From positions 1 through 29,821 of IMG/VR virus record IMGVR_UViG_3300022209_000011: a stretch of DNA of 29,821 bases. One strand, written 5' to 3'. Below, piece by piece: positions 1 through 8,098 of the stretch. The DNA is from a virus. Position numbers and translations under genes: made by a program. Numbering within the stretch: position 1 is the first letter of the stretch; the number at the start of each line of letters is the position of its first letter. Under the pieces are notes generated by a model that saw only the letters and a list, made by a program, of their open reading frames with translations, was not told where the DNA came from and did no database searches.

Positions 1-49
1 CCACAGAAAAGTTAAAGTCACAGTCTCCGAAGTCACAGAAGCACAGAAT

Positions 50-481
50 ATGAAACAGCGAGGCAGAAAATCCGCAGCGCAATTGGCCACGGTTTCAGAA
101 ATCGGCGCGCGGCGCCCGGCGCCGCCGGATCGGCTCTGCAAAAAGGGTCAATCAATCTGGCGCGAGGTCACGACCAGCAAGCCCGAAGACTGGTTCGATG
201 ATTCCAACTTGCCGCTACTCGAAGAGTTCTGCCGCATCAAAGTGTCGCTCGATCTGTTGAACGAAATCATTGCCAAGGTCGAGGCGCAACTGGTCGAGAC
301 CGCCACGCTGCCCGAAGGCTACGCGCAGCTGGCCACAACGGTCGACAAAAAGCAGGGCCGCCTGGTTACGCTGGCCTGCAAGATGCGGCTAACGCAGCAG
401 GCCAAGTACGACGCACAAACGGCGCTCAGCCGGCAGAAGCGAGCCCCAGCCAAAGTGGCCGAGAAGTTATGGCAGGGCTAG
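50..481 (+). CDS. terS: Terminase small subunit, P27-like
   Basis: Likely the DNA-recognition subunit of the packaging motor, which binds phage DNA and hands it to the large subunit. The 143-residue product opens with a basic MKQRGRKSAA stretch, followed by an Arg/Pro-rich linker (about residues 20-30) and helical text through the rest, which fits P27-type small terminases (commonly 120-180 aa). It lies 10 bp before the large terminase gene, the standard arrangement, and the HNH gene at the opposite window edge would lie just upstream on a circle. The ATG start is the first in frame; the upstream ribosome site is weak (GAAGCACAG). The call rests on position and overall pattern rather than a catalytic motif. 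Confidence 0.85.
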   Translation: MKQRGRKSAAQLATVSEIGARRPAPPDRLCKKGQSIWREVTTSKPEDWFDDSNLPLLEEFCRIKVSLDLLNEIIAKVEAQLVETATLPEGYAQLATTVDKKQGRLVTLACKMRLTQQAKYDAQTALSRQKRAPAKVAEKLWQG

Positions 482-491
482 ATATGGCGGC

Positions 492-2006
492 ATGGCACGC
501 CGCAAGCTAACGCGCGGCCAGCGCAACATACGGTGGATCGAGACCTATTGCCGAATCCCTGAAGGCAGGGACGTCGGCCAGCCGGTCAGGCTCAGACCCT
601 GGCAGAAGCGTCTCCTGCGGAAGATTTACGACTCACCGACCCGGCGCGCGATCATCAGCTTCGGGCGAAAGAACGCCAAAACGACGCTTTCGGCGTTCCT
701 GACGCTCCTGCACTTATGCGGTCCCGAATATAAGCGCAACTCCCAGCTATACAGCTCGGCACTATCTAGGGACCAGGCGGCAATCTTGTTTCAACTGTGC
801 GCGAAGATTGTCCGTATGTCGCCCGAAATCAGCGCCGCTGTCGGGGTCAGGGACACCGCAAAGCAGCTCTACTGCAACGAGCTCGGCACGCTCTACCGCG
901 CGCTCTCGGCCGACGCCTCGACCAACTTCGGCTTATCGCCCGTTTTCGTGGTGCACGATGAGTTAGGCCAGGTTCACGGCCCGCGATCGGGCCTGTACGA
1001 AGCGCTCGAGACCGCCGCCGGCGCGCAAGAAGACCCGCTATCGATCATCATATCGACCCAGGCGCCGACCGATAATGACTTGCTATCGATCCTGATCGAC
1101 GATGCAGCCAGCGAGGCCGATCCGCGCACTAAGCTGTTTCTCTTCACGGCCAGCGAAGACCTGAAGCCGTTCTCGGTGAAAGCGATGCGCGCGGCGAATC
1201 CGGCCTACGGAGACTTTCTTAATGCCGATGAGGTCAAAGACCAGGCGGCATCGGCCAAGCGAATGCCGGCCCGCGAAGCCGCCTATCGGAACCTGATCTT
1301 AAATCAGCGGATCAACCAACTATCGCCATTCATTGCTAAGGGCGTTTGGCAGGCTTGCGGCGCCTCCCCGCGCGAGTCTGCTTTCCAGGCCGGACAAGTT
1401 CGGATCGGCCTGGACTTATCCGCGCGCAACGACTTGACCGCCTTGGTCTATACGGCCGTTGAAGAGGGGATCAGGCACGTGCGCGCGGAGTTTTTTGTAC
1501 CGCTTGAGGGCATCCACGACAGAGCGCAGCGTGACCGGGTGCCCTACGACTTGTGGCATGAGCAAGGCTTTTTGACCGCCACGCCGGGCGCGTCGGTCGA
1601 CTACGAGTTTGTGGCGAGGCGCTTGGCCGAGATTGCCGATGAATACGACGTCGAGGCGGTGAACTTCGATCGATGGCGTATTGACGTCTTGAAGAAAGAG
1701 CTCGAGCGCATCGGCGTCGAGCTGCCGCTGATTCCGCACGGCCAAGGCTTCCGCGATATGAGCCCGGCGCTGGATTCTTTAGAGGCTGAGCTGTTAAATG
1801 GTAAGATTGCGCACGGCATGAATCCGGTGCTTACGATGTGCGCAGCCAATTCTGTTATTGACTCAGACCCAGCAGGCAATCGGAAGCTGAACAAAGCGAA
1901 AAGCACCGGGCGCATTGATGGTATGGTCGCGCTGGCGATGTGCATGGGCGTCACGTCAGCCGAGGCTTCCGGTTACTGGCCAGATCAAGGGGTAGTTGCG
2001 TTATGA
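492..2006 (+). CDS. terL: Terminase large subunit (packaging ATPase/nuclease)
   Basis: The motor that cuts concatemeric DNA and pumps it into the prohead. The 504-residue protein has both expected domains. The N-terminal ATPase shows a Walker A-like GRKNAKT (58-64), a Walker B VFVVHDE (151-157) and a coupling motif STQAP (188-192). The C-terminal RNase H-fold nuclease shows the acidic residues expected for metal binding: D308 in IGLDLSARND, D393 in NFDRWRID and D476 in GRIDGMVAL. Length is normal for the Terminase_1 (HK97/phiC31-type) family. The stop overlaps the portal start by four bases (ATGA), so the two are probably translationally coupled. Confidence 0.97.
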   Translation: MARRKLTRGQRNIRWIETYCRIPEGRDVGQPVRLRPWQKRLLRKIYDSPTRRAIISFGRKNAKTTLSAFLTLLHLCGPEYKRNSQLYSSALSRDQAAILFQLCAKIVRMSPEISAAVGVRDTAKQLYCNELGTLYRALSADASTNFGLSPVFVVHDELGQVHGPRSGLYEALETAAGAQEDPLSIIISTQAPTDNDLLSILIDDAASEADPRTKLFLFTASEDLKPFSVKAMRAANPAYGDFLNADEVKDQAASAKRMPAREAAYRNLILNQRINQLSPFIAKGVWQACGASPRESAFQAGQVRIGLDLSARNDLTALVYTAVEEGIRHVRAEFFVPLEGIHDRAQRDRVPYDLWHEQGFLTATPGASVDYEFVARRLAEIADEYDVEAVNFDRWRIDVLKKELERIGVELPLIPHGQGFRDMSPALDSLEAELLNGKIAHGMNPVLTMCAANSVIDSDPAGNRKLNKAKSTGRIDGMVALAMCMGVTSAEASGYWPDQGVVAL

Positions 2007-3340
2007 GATGGCCTTGGCAGAAAGCAGACCGGGAGATTCAGACACAAGCAGGCGTCGAGTGGGCCGCCGAGATGAAGCTCACACTGAATCAATGGCTCGA
2101 GCAAATGGCGAGCCAGAATCAATCGATCTCTGGCATATCGGTCGACCCCACCAACGCGCTGCGCTGCACCGCTGTTTATGGCGTCGTGCGGGCCATGACC
2201 AACGCGATCAGTTCCTATCCGGTCTATGTTGAAAAGCAGACCGAGGCCGCCGGGCGCATCAAGCGGGAACGGGTCGGCGACCACGCGCTGGTGCCGCGGC
2301 TTCGACGGCCAAACGCCGTGCACACTCGCGCGGAGTTCTTTTCACTGGCCATCAAGCACGTGGTGCTATACGGCGACTTCTTTGCGCTCAAGGGCGAGGG
2401 GCGCACCGGCCCGATCAAGTACCTGCGACCCGTCGAGAATCCCGACGCGGTAACAGTCGCTGAGGTCGACTGGGGCACGGGCGTCACGTACAAGATCAAC
2501 CAAGCCGGCGCCGATCAACGGATGGTCAAGCAAGATCGGGTGCTTCACTTCACCAATGGCATCCTCGCTGACGATTGCGTCACCGGGATCAGCCCGGTCT
2601 CGAAGCTCAAAGAGGCGATTGCCATATCGATCGCGGCCGAAGAGCTGTTATCCAAGCTCTACGGCAACAACGACGTGCCGCCGTACGCAATCACCACCGA
2701 CACCGGATTCCAAAGCAAAGAAGCCTACGACCTATGGCGGGAGTCTTTCGCCGAGATGCGAGCCAAAGCCCGGGAGTCAGGGACCGGCGCGCTGCTCATG
2801 CCGCCCGGGGTCAAGGTGCAAGAGCTGTCATTCAAGCCGGTTGACGTCATGCTGGTGGACGTCATCAAGCAGAAGGCGCGCGAGATATTCGCCGGCTTCG
2901 GCGTTCCGCCGCATAAGGTGGCCGACCTTGAGCGCGCGACCTTCAGCAATATTGAAGAGCTCGACCTGGAGTTCGTGCGGGACACCATGGAGCCACATAC
3001 CACGCGATTTAGCGAGTCGATGGCGCGCGACCTGCTGACCGATGCAGACGTCCGATCCGGGCACCGGGTCGTGTTCGATCTGGAGCACGCGACCGAGGGC
3101 AAATTCTCAGAACGGCTCGAGGCTTATTCGAAGGGCTTCAACGTCGGCGTTTACTCGCCTAATGACATTCGGGCCAAACTAGGCGAAAATCCGCGGGAAG
3201 GCGGCGACGACTACTATTCACCGCTCAATATGGGGTCAAGTAATGACGTACCAGGCGACGATACAGGCGCGGGAGATAGCGACACGGATGCGGGCGCGGA
3301 ACCTGCAATCGAGTCCAATCCATTCAGCGCGGTTCAGTAA
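2003..3340 (+). CDS. Portal protein, HK97 family
   Basis: Forms the dodecameric ring at one capsid vertex through which DNA enters and leaves. The 445-residue product starts at the ATG overlapping the terL stop; an in-frame ATG 63 bases further upstream is unlikely because it lies inside terL. It shows the HK97-portal pattern: an early conserved ALRCTAVYGVVRAM helix, a LKEAIAISIAAEELLSKLYG helix in the middle, and the FGVPPHKVADLERATFSNIE segment that marks this family. The last 40 residues are Gly/Asp-rich and look disordered. Followed immediately by a small ORF and the protease, as usual for this head type. Confidence 0.96.
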   Translation: MRWPWQKADREIQTQAGVEWAAEMKLTLNQWLEQMASQNQSISGISVDPTNALRCTAVYGVVRAMTNAISSYPVYVEKQTEAAGRIKRERVGDHALVPRLRRPNAVHTRAEFFSLAIKHVVLYGDFFALKGEGRTGPIKYLRPVENPDAVTVAEVDWGTGVTYKINQAGADQRMVKQDRVLHFTNGILADDCVTGISPVSKLKEAIAISIAAEELLSKLYGNNDVPPYAITTDTGFQSKEAYDLWRESFAEMRAKARESGTGALLMPPGVKVQELSFKPVDVMLVDVIKQKAREIFAGFGVPPHKVADLERATFSNIEELDLEFVRDTMEPHTTRFSESMARDLLTDADVRSGHRVVFDLEHATEGKFSERLEAYSKGFNVGVYSPNDIRAKLGENPREGGDDYYSPLNMGSSNDVPGDDTGAGDSDTDAGAEPAIESNPFSAVQ

Positions 3341-3557
3341 GTCAGAAAGCCCCAGCTATATCAACGGCGGCGAAGGCTGGACCGAAGCCAGCGCGCGGGC
3401 CTTTCTTGATGACCACCAGATCGAGCCCGGCCGCGTCACGATCGACGGTGACTCAATCCGGGTCCGAGCGAAGAGCGCCGGCGAACACCTGAAGAATCCC
3501 GTCGCCTCGAGCGATGGCGTGCCGCTGGGCGTGGTCGTGATTCGATGCACAAACTAA
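3288..3557 (+). CDS. Small head-module protein of unknown function
   Basis: An 89-residue ORF between portal and protease, read in a frame different from both. It overlaps the portal end by about 50 bases and the protease start by 13. The start is uncertain: ATG at 3288 is used here and an in-frame ATG at 3243 would lengthen it by 15 residues. The part that does not overlap the portal (GGEGWTEASARAFLDDHQIE onward, then a basic segment ending VVIRCTN) has normal coding composition. No domain is recognised. A similarly placed small ORF occurs in other HK97-type head operons, which favours a real gene. Confidence 0.6.
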   Translation: MRARNLQSSPIHSARFSKSESPSYINGGEGWTEASARAFLDDHQIEPGRVTIDGDSIRVRAKSAGEHLKNPVASSDGVPLGVVVIRCTN

Positions 3558-4186
3558 GCGTCGATTGTCGCCTTGAAATAAAGGCGATCACCGACGAAGG
3601 GGCCATCGAAGGCCACGCCGCCGTATTCGGCAACATCGATCACGGCCTGGACCGGATCGAGCGCGGCGCATTCAAGGAATGGATTAAGACGGCGCCGGGC
3701 GCGATTCCGATGCTATGGCAGCACCGGCCCGATGAGCCGATCGGCGTATGGGATTCGATGAGCGAAGACCGCAAAGGGCTTTACTTAAAAGGCTCGATCA
3801 ATCAAGACGTGCAGCGCGGCCGCGAGGCTCGAAGCCTGGCCGCTCAGGGCGCCGTGACGGGGCTCTCAATCGGCTACTTTCCGAAAGAGTTCCGATATGA
3901 AGATGACGTCAGAGTATTGGAAAAGCTCGACGTCATCGAGACCAGCTTGGCGACCTTTCCCATGAATGAAGAGGCGCGCGTAACTAGCGTTAAACACCTT
4001 GAGCGCGCCGACTTAGAGCGATACCTCAGAGAAGACTGGAACCTTAGCCGAAAGGCTGCCCGGGCTTTCTTGCATCGAGGTATCGACGGACTGAGAGACG
4101 TTATTGGCTCCTGGGACCCAGGCGACGGCGATGAGCCGTCAGTTCTCTCTGATTTTGAAAACCTACTCAGTCAAATCAGGAACTAA
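3545..4186 (+). CDS. Prohead maturation protease (U35, HK97 gp4-like)
   Basis: Serine protease that trims the capsid protein's scaffold-like N-terminus during head maturation. The 213-residue protein carries the family signature GHAAVFGNID near residue 23, the catalytic-region histidine in MLWQHRPDEPIG (H60) and the catalytic serine in GAVTGLSIGY (S108). The distal LATFPMNEEARV segment is also typical of the Peptidase_U35/HK97 prohead protease family. It lies two bases before the capsid gene, whose N-terminal region is the expected substrate. The last 60 residues are an extra helical tail of unknown role. Confidence 0.95.
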   Translation: MHKLSVDCRLEIKAITDEGAIEGHAAVFGNIDHGLDRIERGAFKEWIKTAPGAIPMLWQHRPDEPIGVWDSMSEDRKGLYLKGSINQDVQRGREARSLAAQGAVTGLSIGYFPKEFRYEDDVRVLEKLDVIETSLATFPMNEEARVTSVKHLERADLERYLREDWNLSRKAARAFLHRGIDGLRDVIGSWDPGDGDEPSVLSDFENLLSQIRN

Positions 4187-4188
4187 CC

Positions 4189-5478
4189 ATGTCAGAACGC
4201 AATAACGACTATGCCCAATTGAAAGAGGCCATGCACGAAGTGGGCGCGGCCTTCGAAGAGTTCAAGACCGAAAACGACGCGATGCTCGAGAAGAAAGCAG
4301 ACGGCAAGGCCGTTGCCGAGCAGTTGGCAAAGATTGAGCGCATCGATGCGGCGCTTGAAGAGGCCGACAAAAAGCACCGCGCGGCTATCAATACGATCGA
4401 GGCCGACCGCGCCCGCATCGAAGACCTGGAAGCCCGCATTGCGACGGGGCTCCGGTCAGGCGATCAGGGTGCGAAAGAGGCGCACTTAGAGAGCTTTGTC
4501 GCGTACTTGCAGAATCCGCGCGCCAATGCGCTCGATAAGCTGTACACGAATGAAACCAAGTACCGGGCCACACTGCCGCAGACCAAGCAGATCAACCTGG
4601 CGTCAGCTGCTGCCGGTGAAGCTCTGGTGCCGGAAATCATCGTCGATGAGATTGAGAAAATGGAGAAGAAAAACTCTCCGATTCGCAATCTGATACCGGT
4701 CCGGACGGTGGGGTCGACCGACTTTAAGCAAACCGTCGATATCGGCGGGGCGGCTTCAGGGTGGCTGGCAGAGACCGGCACGCGCACGGTGACGGCCAAC
4801 TCGACGCTGCGAGTTCGGACGCCGACCTGGGGTGAGCTCTACGCGCGACCGCAGGCCAGCGAGTGGTCCATGATGGACATTCCCGGCGCCATGGCATGGA
4901 TTGCCGAAATGGTCGCCGATGAGTTCATTTCGGCTGAAGGCATTGCAGTCCTAACCGGCAACGGCACCAACAAGCCCACGGGTATCCTGAACACGGCACC
5001 ACTGACCACCGATGACTGGGCGAGCCCGCTACGCTCGGCCGAGGCCATCGAGGACATTGTGGCGCCGTCGCCAGACGATATCAGCGAGCACGTCTTGATG
5101 CTGATCTATGCGCTGAACGGCAAATATCGCAACGGGTCGAAGTTCGCCATGAACAGCGTCACGCTGGGCGAAGTGCGACGGGCGAAGGACTCCAACGGCC
5201 AGTATCTATGGCAGCCATCTTTCCAAAGCGGCGAGCCATCCATGATCGCGGGTTACGGCTTCGAAGTGCTAGAAGATATGGACAATACCGGCCTAAGCCC
5301 GGTGGGCCATCCGATCCTATTCGGTAACTGGTCTCGGGCTTACCTGTTGGCGCAACGCTCTGACGTCATGCTCCTGGTCGACCCGTATACGACCATTGGC
5401 TTAGTGTCTTATTGGTTCCGCCGCCGCGAGGGTGGCATCATTCTCAACAATGATGCACTCAAGGCAGCAACCCGCTAG
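4189..5478 (+). CDS. Major capsid protein, HK97 fold
   Basis: The shell protein. About residues 1-105 are charged, heptad-like helix (LAKIERIDAALEEADKKHRA), matching the delta domain that acts as a built-in scaffold and is removed by the protease. The mature part begins around residue 110-120 and contains a typical phage capsid run: GEALVPEIIVDEI, then IPVRTVGSTDFKQTVD, GWLAETGTRT and a final SYWFRRREGGIILNNDALKA. The 429-residue length equals a typical delta-domain plus HK97-fold protein. No separate scaffold or decoration gene follows directly; the next genes are the glycan cassette. Confidence 0.95.
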   Translation: MSERNNDYAQLKEAMHEVGAAFEEFKTENDAMLEKKADGKAVAEQLAKIERIDAALEEADKKHRAAINTIEADRARIEDLEARIATGLRSGDQGAKEAHLESFVAYLQNPRANALDKLYTNETKYRATLPQTKQINLASAAAGEALVPEIIVDEIEKMEKKNSPIRNLIPVRTVGSTDFKQTVDIGGAASGWLAETGTRTVTANSTLRVRTPTWGELYARPQASEWSMMDIPGAMAWIAEMVADEFISAEGIAVLTGNGTNKPTGILNTAPLTTDDWASPLRSAEAIEDIVAPSPDDISEHVLMLIYALNGKYRNGSKFAMNSVTLGEVRRAKDSNGQYLWQPSFQSGEPSMIAGYGFEVLEDMDNTGLSPVGHPILFGNWSRAYLLAQRSDVMLLVDPYTTIGLVSYWFRRREGGIILNNDALKAATR

Positions 5479-5647
5479 GCGTCTCAGGCTGACGAAAAGG
5501 TGGCGGTCCAGTCGATGGGCCGCCACTCTTGAGCCCGGTGACTATGTCGTCGGTGAGACCATTAACAAATATGATGCCTTCCGCGCGATCCGTTCAGGCG
5601 CTGCGAAATGGGTGGCCCATCAACAGCCAGAAACCAAGCTGGCCTGA
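5432..5647 (+). CDS. Small ORF overlapping capsid end, unknown
   Basis: A 71-residue ORF that starts inside the capsid gene (ATG 5432, or 5450/5453). The final 40 residues (LEPGDYVVGETINKYDAF, then AIRSGAAKWV) look like genuine protein. The first 30 residues are Arg/Trp/Ser-rich and look like out-of-frame reading of capsid DNA. Either the true start is non-canonical near 5500-5530 or a one-base change near 5530 separates the body from a start in the neighbouring frame. There, GTG at 5500 opens a short reading that stops at 5532. No function is proposed. Confidence 0.4.
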   Translation: MASFSTMMHSRQQPARRLRLTKRWRSSRWAATLEPGDYVVGETINKYDAFRAIRSGAAKWVAHQQPETKLA

Positions 5648-6221
5648 CTGGACCGGGCAGACCGCGATCTGCATGGCAAACGGACCCAGCTTGACGCTGG
5701 CCGACGTCACCGCGGCATTTAACTCAGGGCATCCGGCTATTGCGATCAATCACGTGGCGCCGAAGTGGGCGCCGTGGTGCGATATATGGTACGCGGCCGA
5801 TCAGAAGTTTTGGGCGCTGTGCCACTCGCCGCACGTCGGCGGCTTGCGGGTCTCGGCCGATCCTGGCCCGGTCACCAACGGCTGGGCGCACCTTCAGCTG
5901 CAAGTGCACGGCGATCCTGAGAATGAGACTTTCGAAGTGGGGAAGTCAACGCACGGCCAGCATTCCGGCTATCAGGCGCTGGTCATGGCCATTGCGCTCG
6001 GCGCCAGCCGGGTGCTATTGCTTGGATATGACTGTAAGCCCCAGCAAGGCAAGACCCATGCAATCGAGAAGCCGCTGGCGCACCAGCCGAGCGCGCCGCG
6101 TGAGCGCTGGCCCGATATGTACAGACGGCTCCCAGTTCCTGCAGGCGTCGAGGTCGTGAACTGTACGGCGGGCTCTGCAATTCGAGCGTTTCCAGTGTGC
6201 GCCATAGTCGACGCGCTATGA
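5571..6221 (+). CDS. DUF115/MptE-like Rossmann protein, putative glycan enzyme
   Basis: First gene of the cassette inserted between capsid and connector. Numbered from ATG 5571 (216 aa), it has a first-strand motif ICMANGPSL (33-41), followed by AIAINHV, a CDIWYAAD segment (70-77) and a later strand GASRVLLLGYD (144-153). This order resembles the Rossmann-type family that includes DUF115/MptE-like proteins and CST-type sialyltransferases; phage homologues usually sit beside sugar-related genes. Inference: it handles a nucleotide-linked substrate, perhaps a nucleotide sugar. The start is unclear (TTG 5529, ATG 5544, 5571 or 5574); none has a good ribosome site. It ends in an ATGA overlap with the sulfotransferase gene. 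Confidence 0.7.
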   Translation: MMPSARSVQALRNGWPINSQKPSWPDWTGQTAICMANGPSLTLADVTAAFNSGHPAIAINHVAPKWAPWCDIWYAADQKFWALCHSPHVGGLRVSADPGPVTNGWAHLQLQVHGDPENETFEVGKSTHGQHSGYQALVMAIALGASRVLLLGYDCKPQQGKTHAIEKPLAHQPSAPRERWPDMYRRLPVPAGVEVVNCTAGSAIRAFPVCAIVDAL

Positions 6222-6829
6222 CCGCAGACCTACCACAAGAGCAACTCATGGCGCCGGATGGCTCTTATGTGCTTTGGCTGGTCCCTAAATGCGCGTCGAC
6301 CACAATGCAGCGCGTCTTTCGCGAAAGTCACCGCGTGACGCCGATATCGCAAATACCTGTAAAGTGTAAGCGGATAGCCATAGTGCGCCAGCCGTTACGC
6401 CGGCTGGTGTCGACCTATCTGGACAAGATTCTCGGCCAGCGCAATTCGGGGTCTATCAGCATCAACCGAAGCGATGGGGATAAAGCCATTCCTGGGATCG
6501 AGCCCGGTATGGACTTCGATTCATTTTGCGAGGTCGTGCTTGAACATCCGAAATCAAATCGCCACTGGATCGCACAAGCCGATTGGATAGCCAGCGACGG
6601 CCGCGAGGCTGATTATCTGGTGGCGTTTGAGCAGTTGCCCGCGGCTTGGGATTCTTTGGCGTTCCTGGGCGTGCCGGCATGGCCTGCGGAGCGCCACGGC
6701 GTCACGGGATTCAAGGGCAACCCGGACAGCCTTTATTCAGCCGACCTGAAGCGACGGCTGACCGAGCTGTATGCACGCGACCTTGAACTATGCAAATCTG
6801 CGCTCTTACCACTAGAAAACGAAAGGTAA
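6218..6829 (+). CDS. PAPS-dependent sulfotransferase (Sulfotransfer_2-like)
   Basis: Predicted to move sulfate from PAPS to a carbohydrate hydroxyl or amine in the cytoplasm. The 203-residue protein shows both cofactor motifs of the family. The 5'-phosphosulfate loop is VPKCASTT (22-29; the usual form is PKCGST or PKVAST), and the 3'-phosphate motif is IVRQPLRRLVSTY (55-67; the usual form is RDPxxRxxSxY). The product is short for a carbohydrate sulfotransferase (often 250-300 aa), so it may be a minimal core. It overlaps the previous gene by four bases and precedes the methyltransferase by five, so it is part of one operon. Sulfotransferases are rare in phages of this size. The acceptor is unknown. 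Confidence 0.85.
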   Translation: MTADLPQEQLMAPDGSYVLWLVPKCASTTMQRVFRESHRVTPISQIPVKCKRIAIVRQPLRRLVSTYLDKILGQRNSGSISINRSDGDKAIPGIEPGMDFDSFCEVVLEHPKSNRHWIAQADWIASDGREADYLVAFEQLPAAWDSLAFLGVPAWPAERHGVTGFKGNPDSLYSADLKRRLTELYARDLELCKSALLPLENER

Positions 6830-6834
6830 ACAAT

Positions 6835-7392
6835 ATGATTACCGAACAAGACAAATATTCCGAGTGCTATAAGCTCAAGACCTACAAGCTGCAGGGCGCA
6901 CGCCTTCAGCGGGTCATGGTCGACAATGACGGGCTTGAGCCTGGCACGACTTATCTCGATGTAGGCTGCGGCCGCGGCGAGCTGGTGCACGCGGCCCTAC
7001 GGCGAGGCGTCAAGGCCAAAGGGCTTGAGCTGGTGCCGTATCTCTGCGACGGCGAGAAGATCATCAACGGGAACCTGAGCAAGTTGCCGTTCCGCAAAAA
7101 CGAGTTCGATACCGTCAGCTGCTATGACGTTATTGAGCACTTACCGACCGCCGAGGTCGACCAGGCGCTTAGCGAGCTCTTCCGGGTCGCCAAAAAGCGG
7201 CTGATCTTGACCACCAACAACAAGGCGTCGACCTATCAAGGCATGGATTTACACCTGACCCGCAAGCCGCGCGACTGGTGGCAAGCCAAGCTCGAGAAGC
7301 GGGCCGAGTCGGTGAGCTTTTCCGGGTATGGCCGCGATGAGTGGCACTTCGATTGCGTCATCAAGCCCAGTGCGATCAAGCCTAAACAATAA
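6835..7392 (+). CDS. Class I SAM-dependent methyltransferase
   Basis: Predicted small-molecule or glycan methyltransferase. The 185-residue protein (start ATG 6835, behind a GAAAGG ribosome site; an ATG 45 bases upstream lies inside the sulfotransferase gene) has motif I YLDVGCGRGEL (40-50), an acidic motif II GLELVP (63-68) and a motif IV-like CYDVIEHLP (96-104). These are the Methyltransf_11 pattern and not the DPPY/NPPY of DNA adenine methylases or the PC of cytosine-5 enzymes, so DNA is an unlikely substrate. The C-terminal half (YQGMDLHLTRKPRDWW) resembles sugar or lipid methyltransferases encoded beside glycosyltransferases. Confidence 0.85.
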   Translation: MITEQDKYSECYKLKTYKLQGARLQRVMVDNDGLEPGTTYLDVGCGRGELVHAALRRGVKAKGLELVPYLCDGEKIINGNLSKLPFRKNEFDTVSCYDVIEHLPTAEVDQALSELFRVAKKRLILTTNNKASTYQGMDLHLTRKPRDWWQAKLEKRAESVSFSGYGRDEWHFDCVIKPSAIKPKQ

Positions 7393-8098
7393 GCCGCACC
7401 AGGCCGCCGTAGAGAGCGCTTTCGCGGCGGGGCTTGCGGAGCATGGCGAGCGATGGGATGACGGCGCTCCGGTCAGTTGGGGCAGCCTGCGAGGCGTCGA
7501 GCATTACCTGTGCCTGGAAGCTGGCAACCTGACCGGCACGAAGGGCAGCTATATCAATCGGCGCCTGGATTACATCTCCGCATCGTGGAACGGCTACGGC
7601 TACGAAGGGCGGATTCCACCGGTCAAGGCCACGCGCTTCGATCTGCCGCTGGCTGACTGGAAAACCGAGGGCGACTATGTTCTGGTGCTCGGCCAGGTCG
7701 CAGGCGACAGGGTCGTGCCGCCGGAATATAGCAAGCTCTTATTCCGCACCGCGGCCGAGCTTCGGTCGGAGTTCGATCGGGTCATGTATCGGCCGCACCC
7801 GCTGGGCTCGCCCGATCTGCCGCTGGTCAAGGTCATGGGAAGCCTCGAGGATTCGCTGACCCGGGCTTATGGCGCCGTCACGTACAATTCGAACGCGGCG
7901 GTTGAGGCGATACTGGCGGGCGTTCCTGTAATATGCCTTAATCGCAAGTGTGCAGCGTGGCCAGTCAGCGGGCACTATATAGAGCCCTTCAGCCGGCCGG
8001 ATCGATCGCAGTGGCTGGCCGAGTTGACGCACCGCAATTGGAAGCTCAGCGAGATTCGATCAGGCGCAATGTGGGAGTTCTTAAAGGCTTATGAGTAA
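7370..8098 (+). CDS. GT-B-like glycosyltransferase, capsule/KpsS-like fold
   Basis: Last gene of the cassette. The C-terminal half has a YRPHP motif (about residues 140-144 from the GTG start) followed by NSNAAVEAILAGVPVI (173-188). That arrangement, an Arg-Pro-His-Pro strand then an Asn-Ser plus Gly-x-Pro-Val loop, is seen in the nucleotide-sugar half of GT-B enzymes such as UDP-GlcNAc 2-epimerase and Kps-type polysaccharide enzymes. The N-terminal half (LCLEAGNLTG, SASWNGYGYEGR) would be the acceptor half. At about 242 residues it is small for a full GT-B protein. GTG 7370 is used here; ATG 7328 or 7337 would overlap the methyltransferase more. The stop overlaps the connector start by eight bases. 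Confidence 0.65.
   Translation: MRSSLNNKPHQAAVESAFAAGLAEHGERWDDGAPVSWGSLRGVEHYLCLEAGNLTGTKGSYINRRLDYISASWNGYGYEGRIPPVKATRFDLPLADWKTEGDYVLVLGQVAGDRVVPPEYSKLLFRTAAELRSEFDRVMYRPHPLGSPDLPLVKVMGSLEDSLTRAYGAVTYNSNAAVEAILAGVPVICLNRKCAAWPVSGHYIEPFSRPDRSQWLAELTHRNWKLSEIRSGAMWEFLKAYE

Noticed and set aside
2556-3102. Out-of-frame plus and minus readings within the portal gene
   Set aside because: Ser/Arg/Pro-rich shadow frames inside a clear HK97 portal.
6835-7392. DNA methyltransferase for restriction evasion
   Set aside because: Motif I is present but the DNA-specific catalytic motifs (DPPY/NPPY or PC) are absent; the layout fits a glycan or small-molecule methyltransferase.
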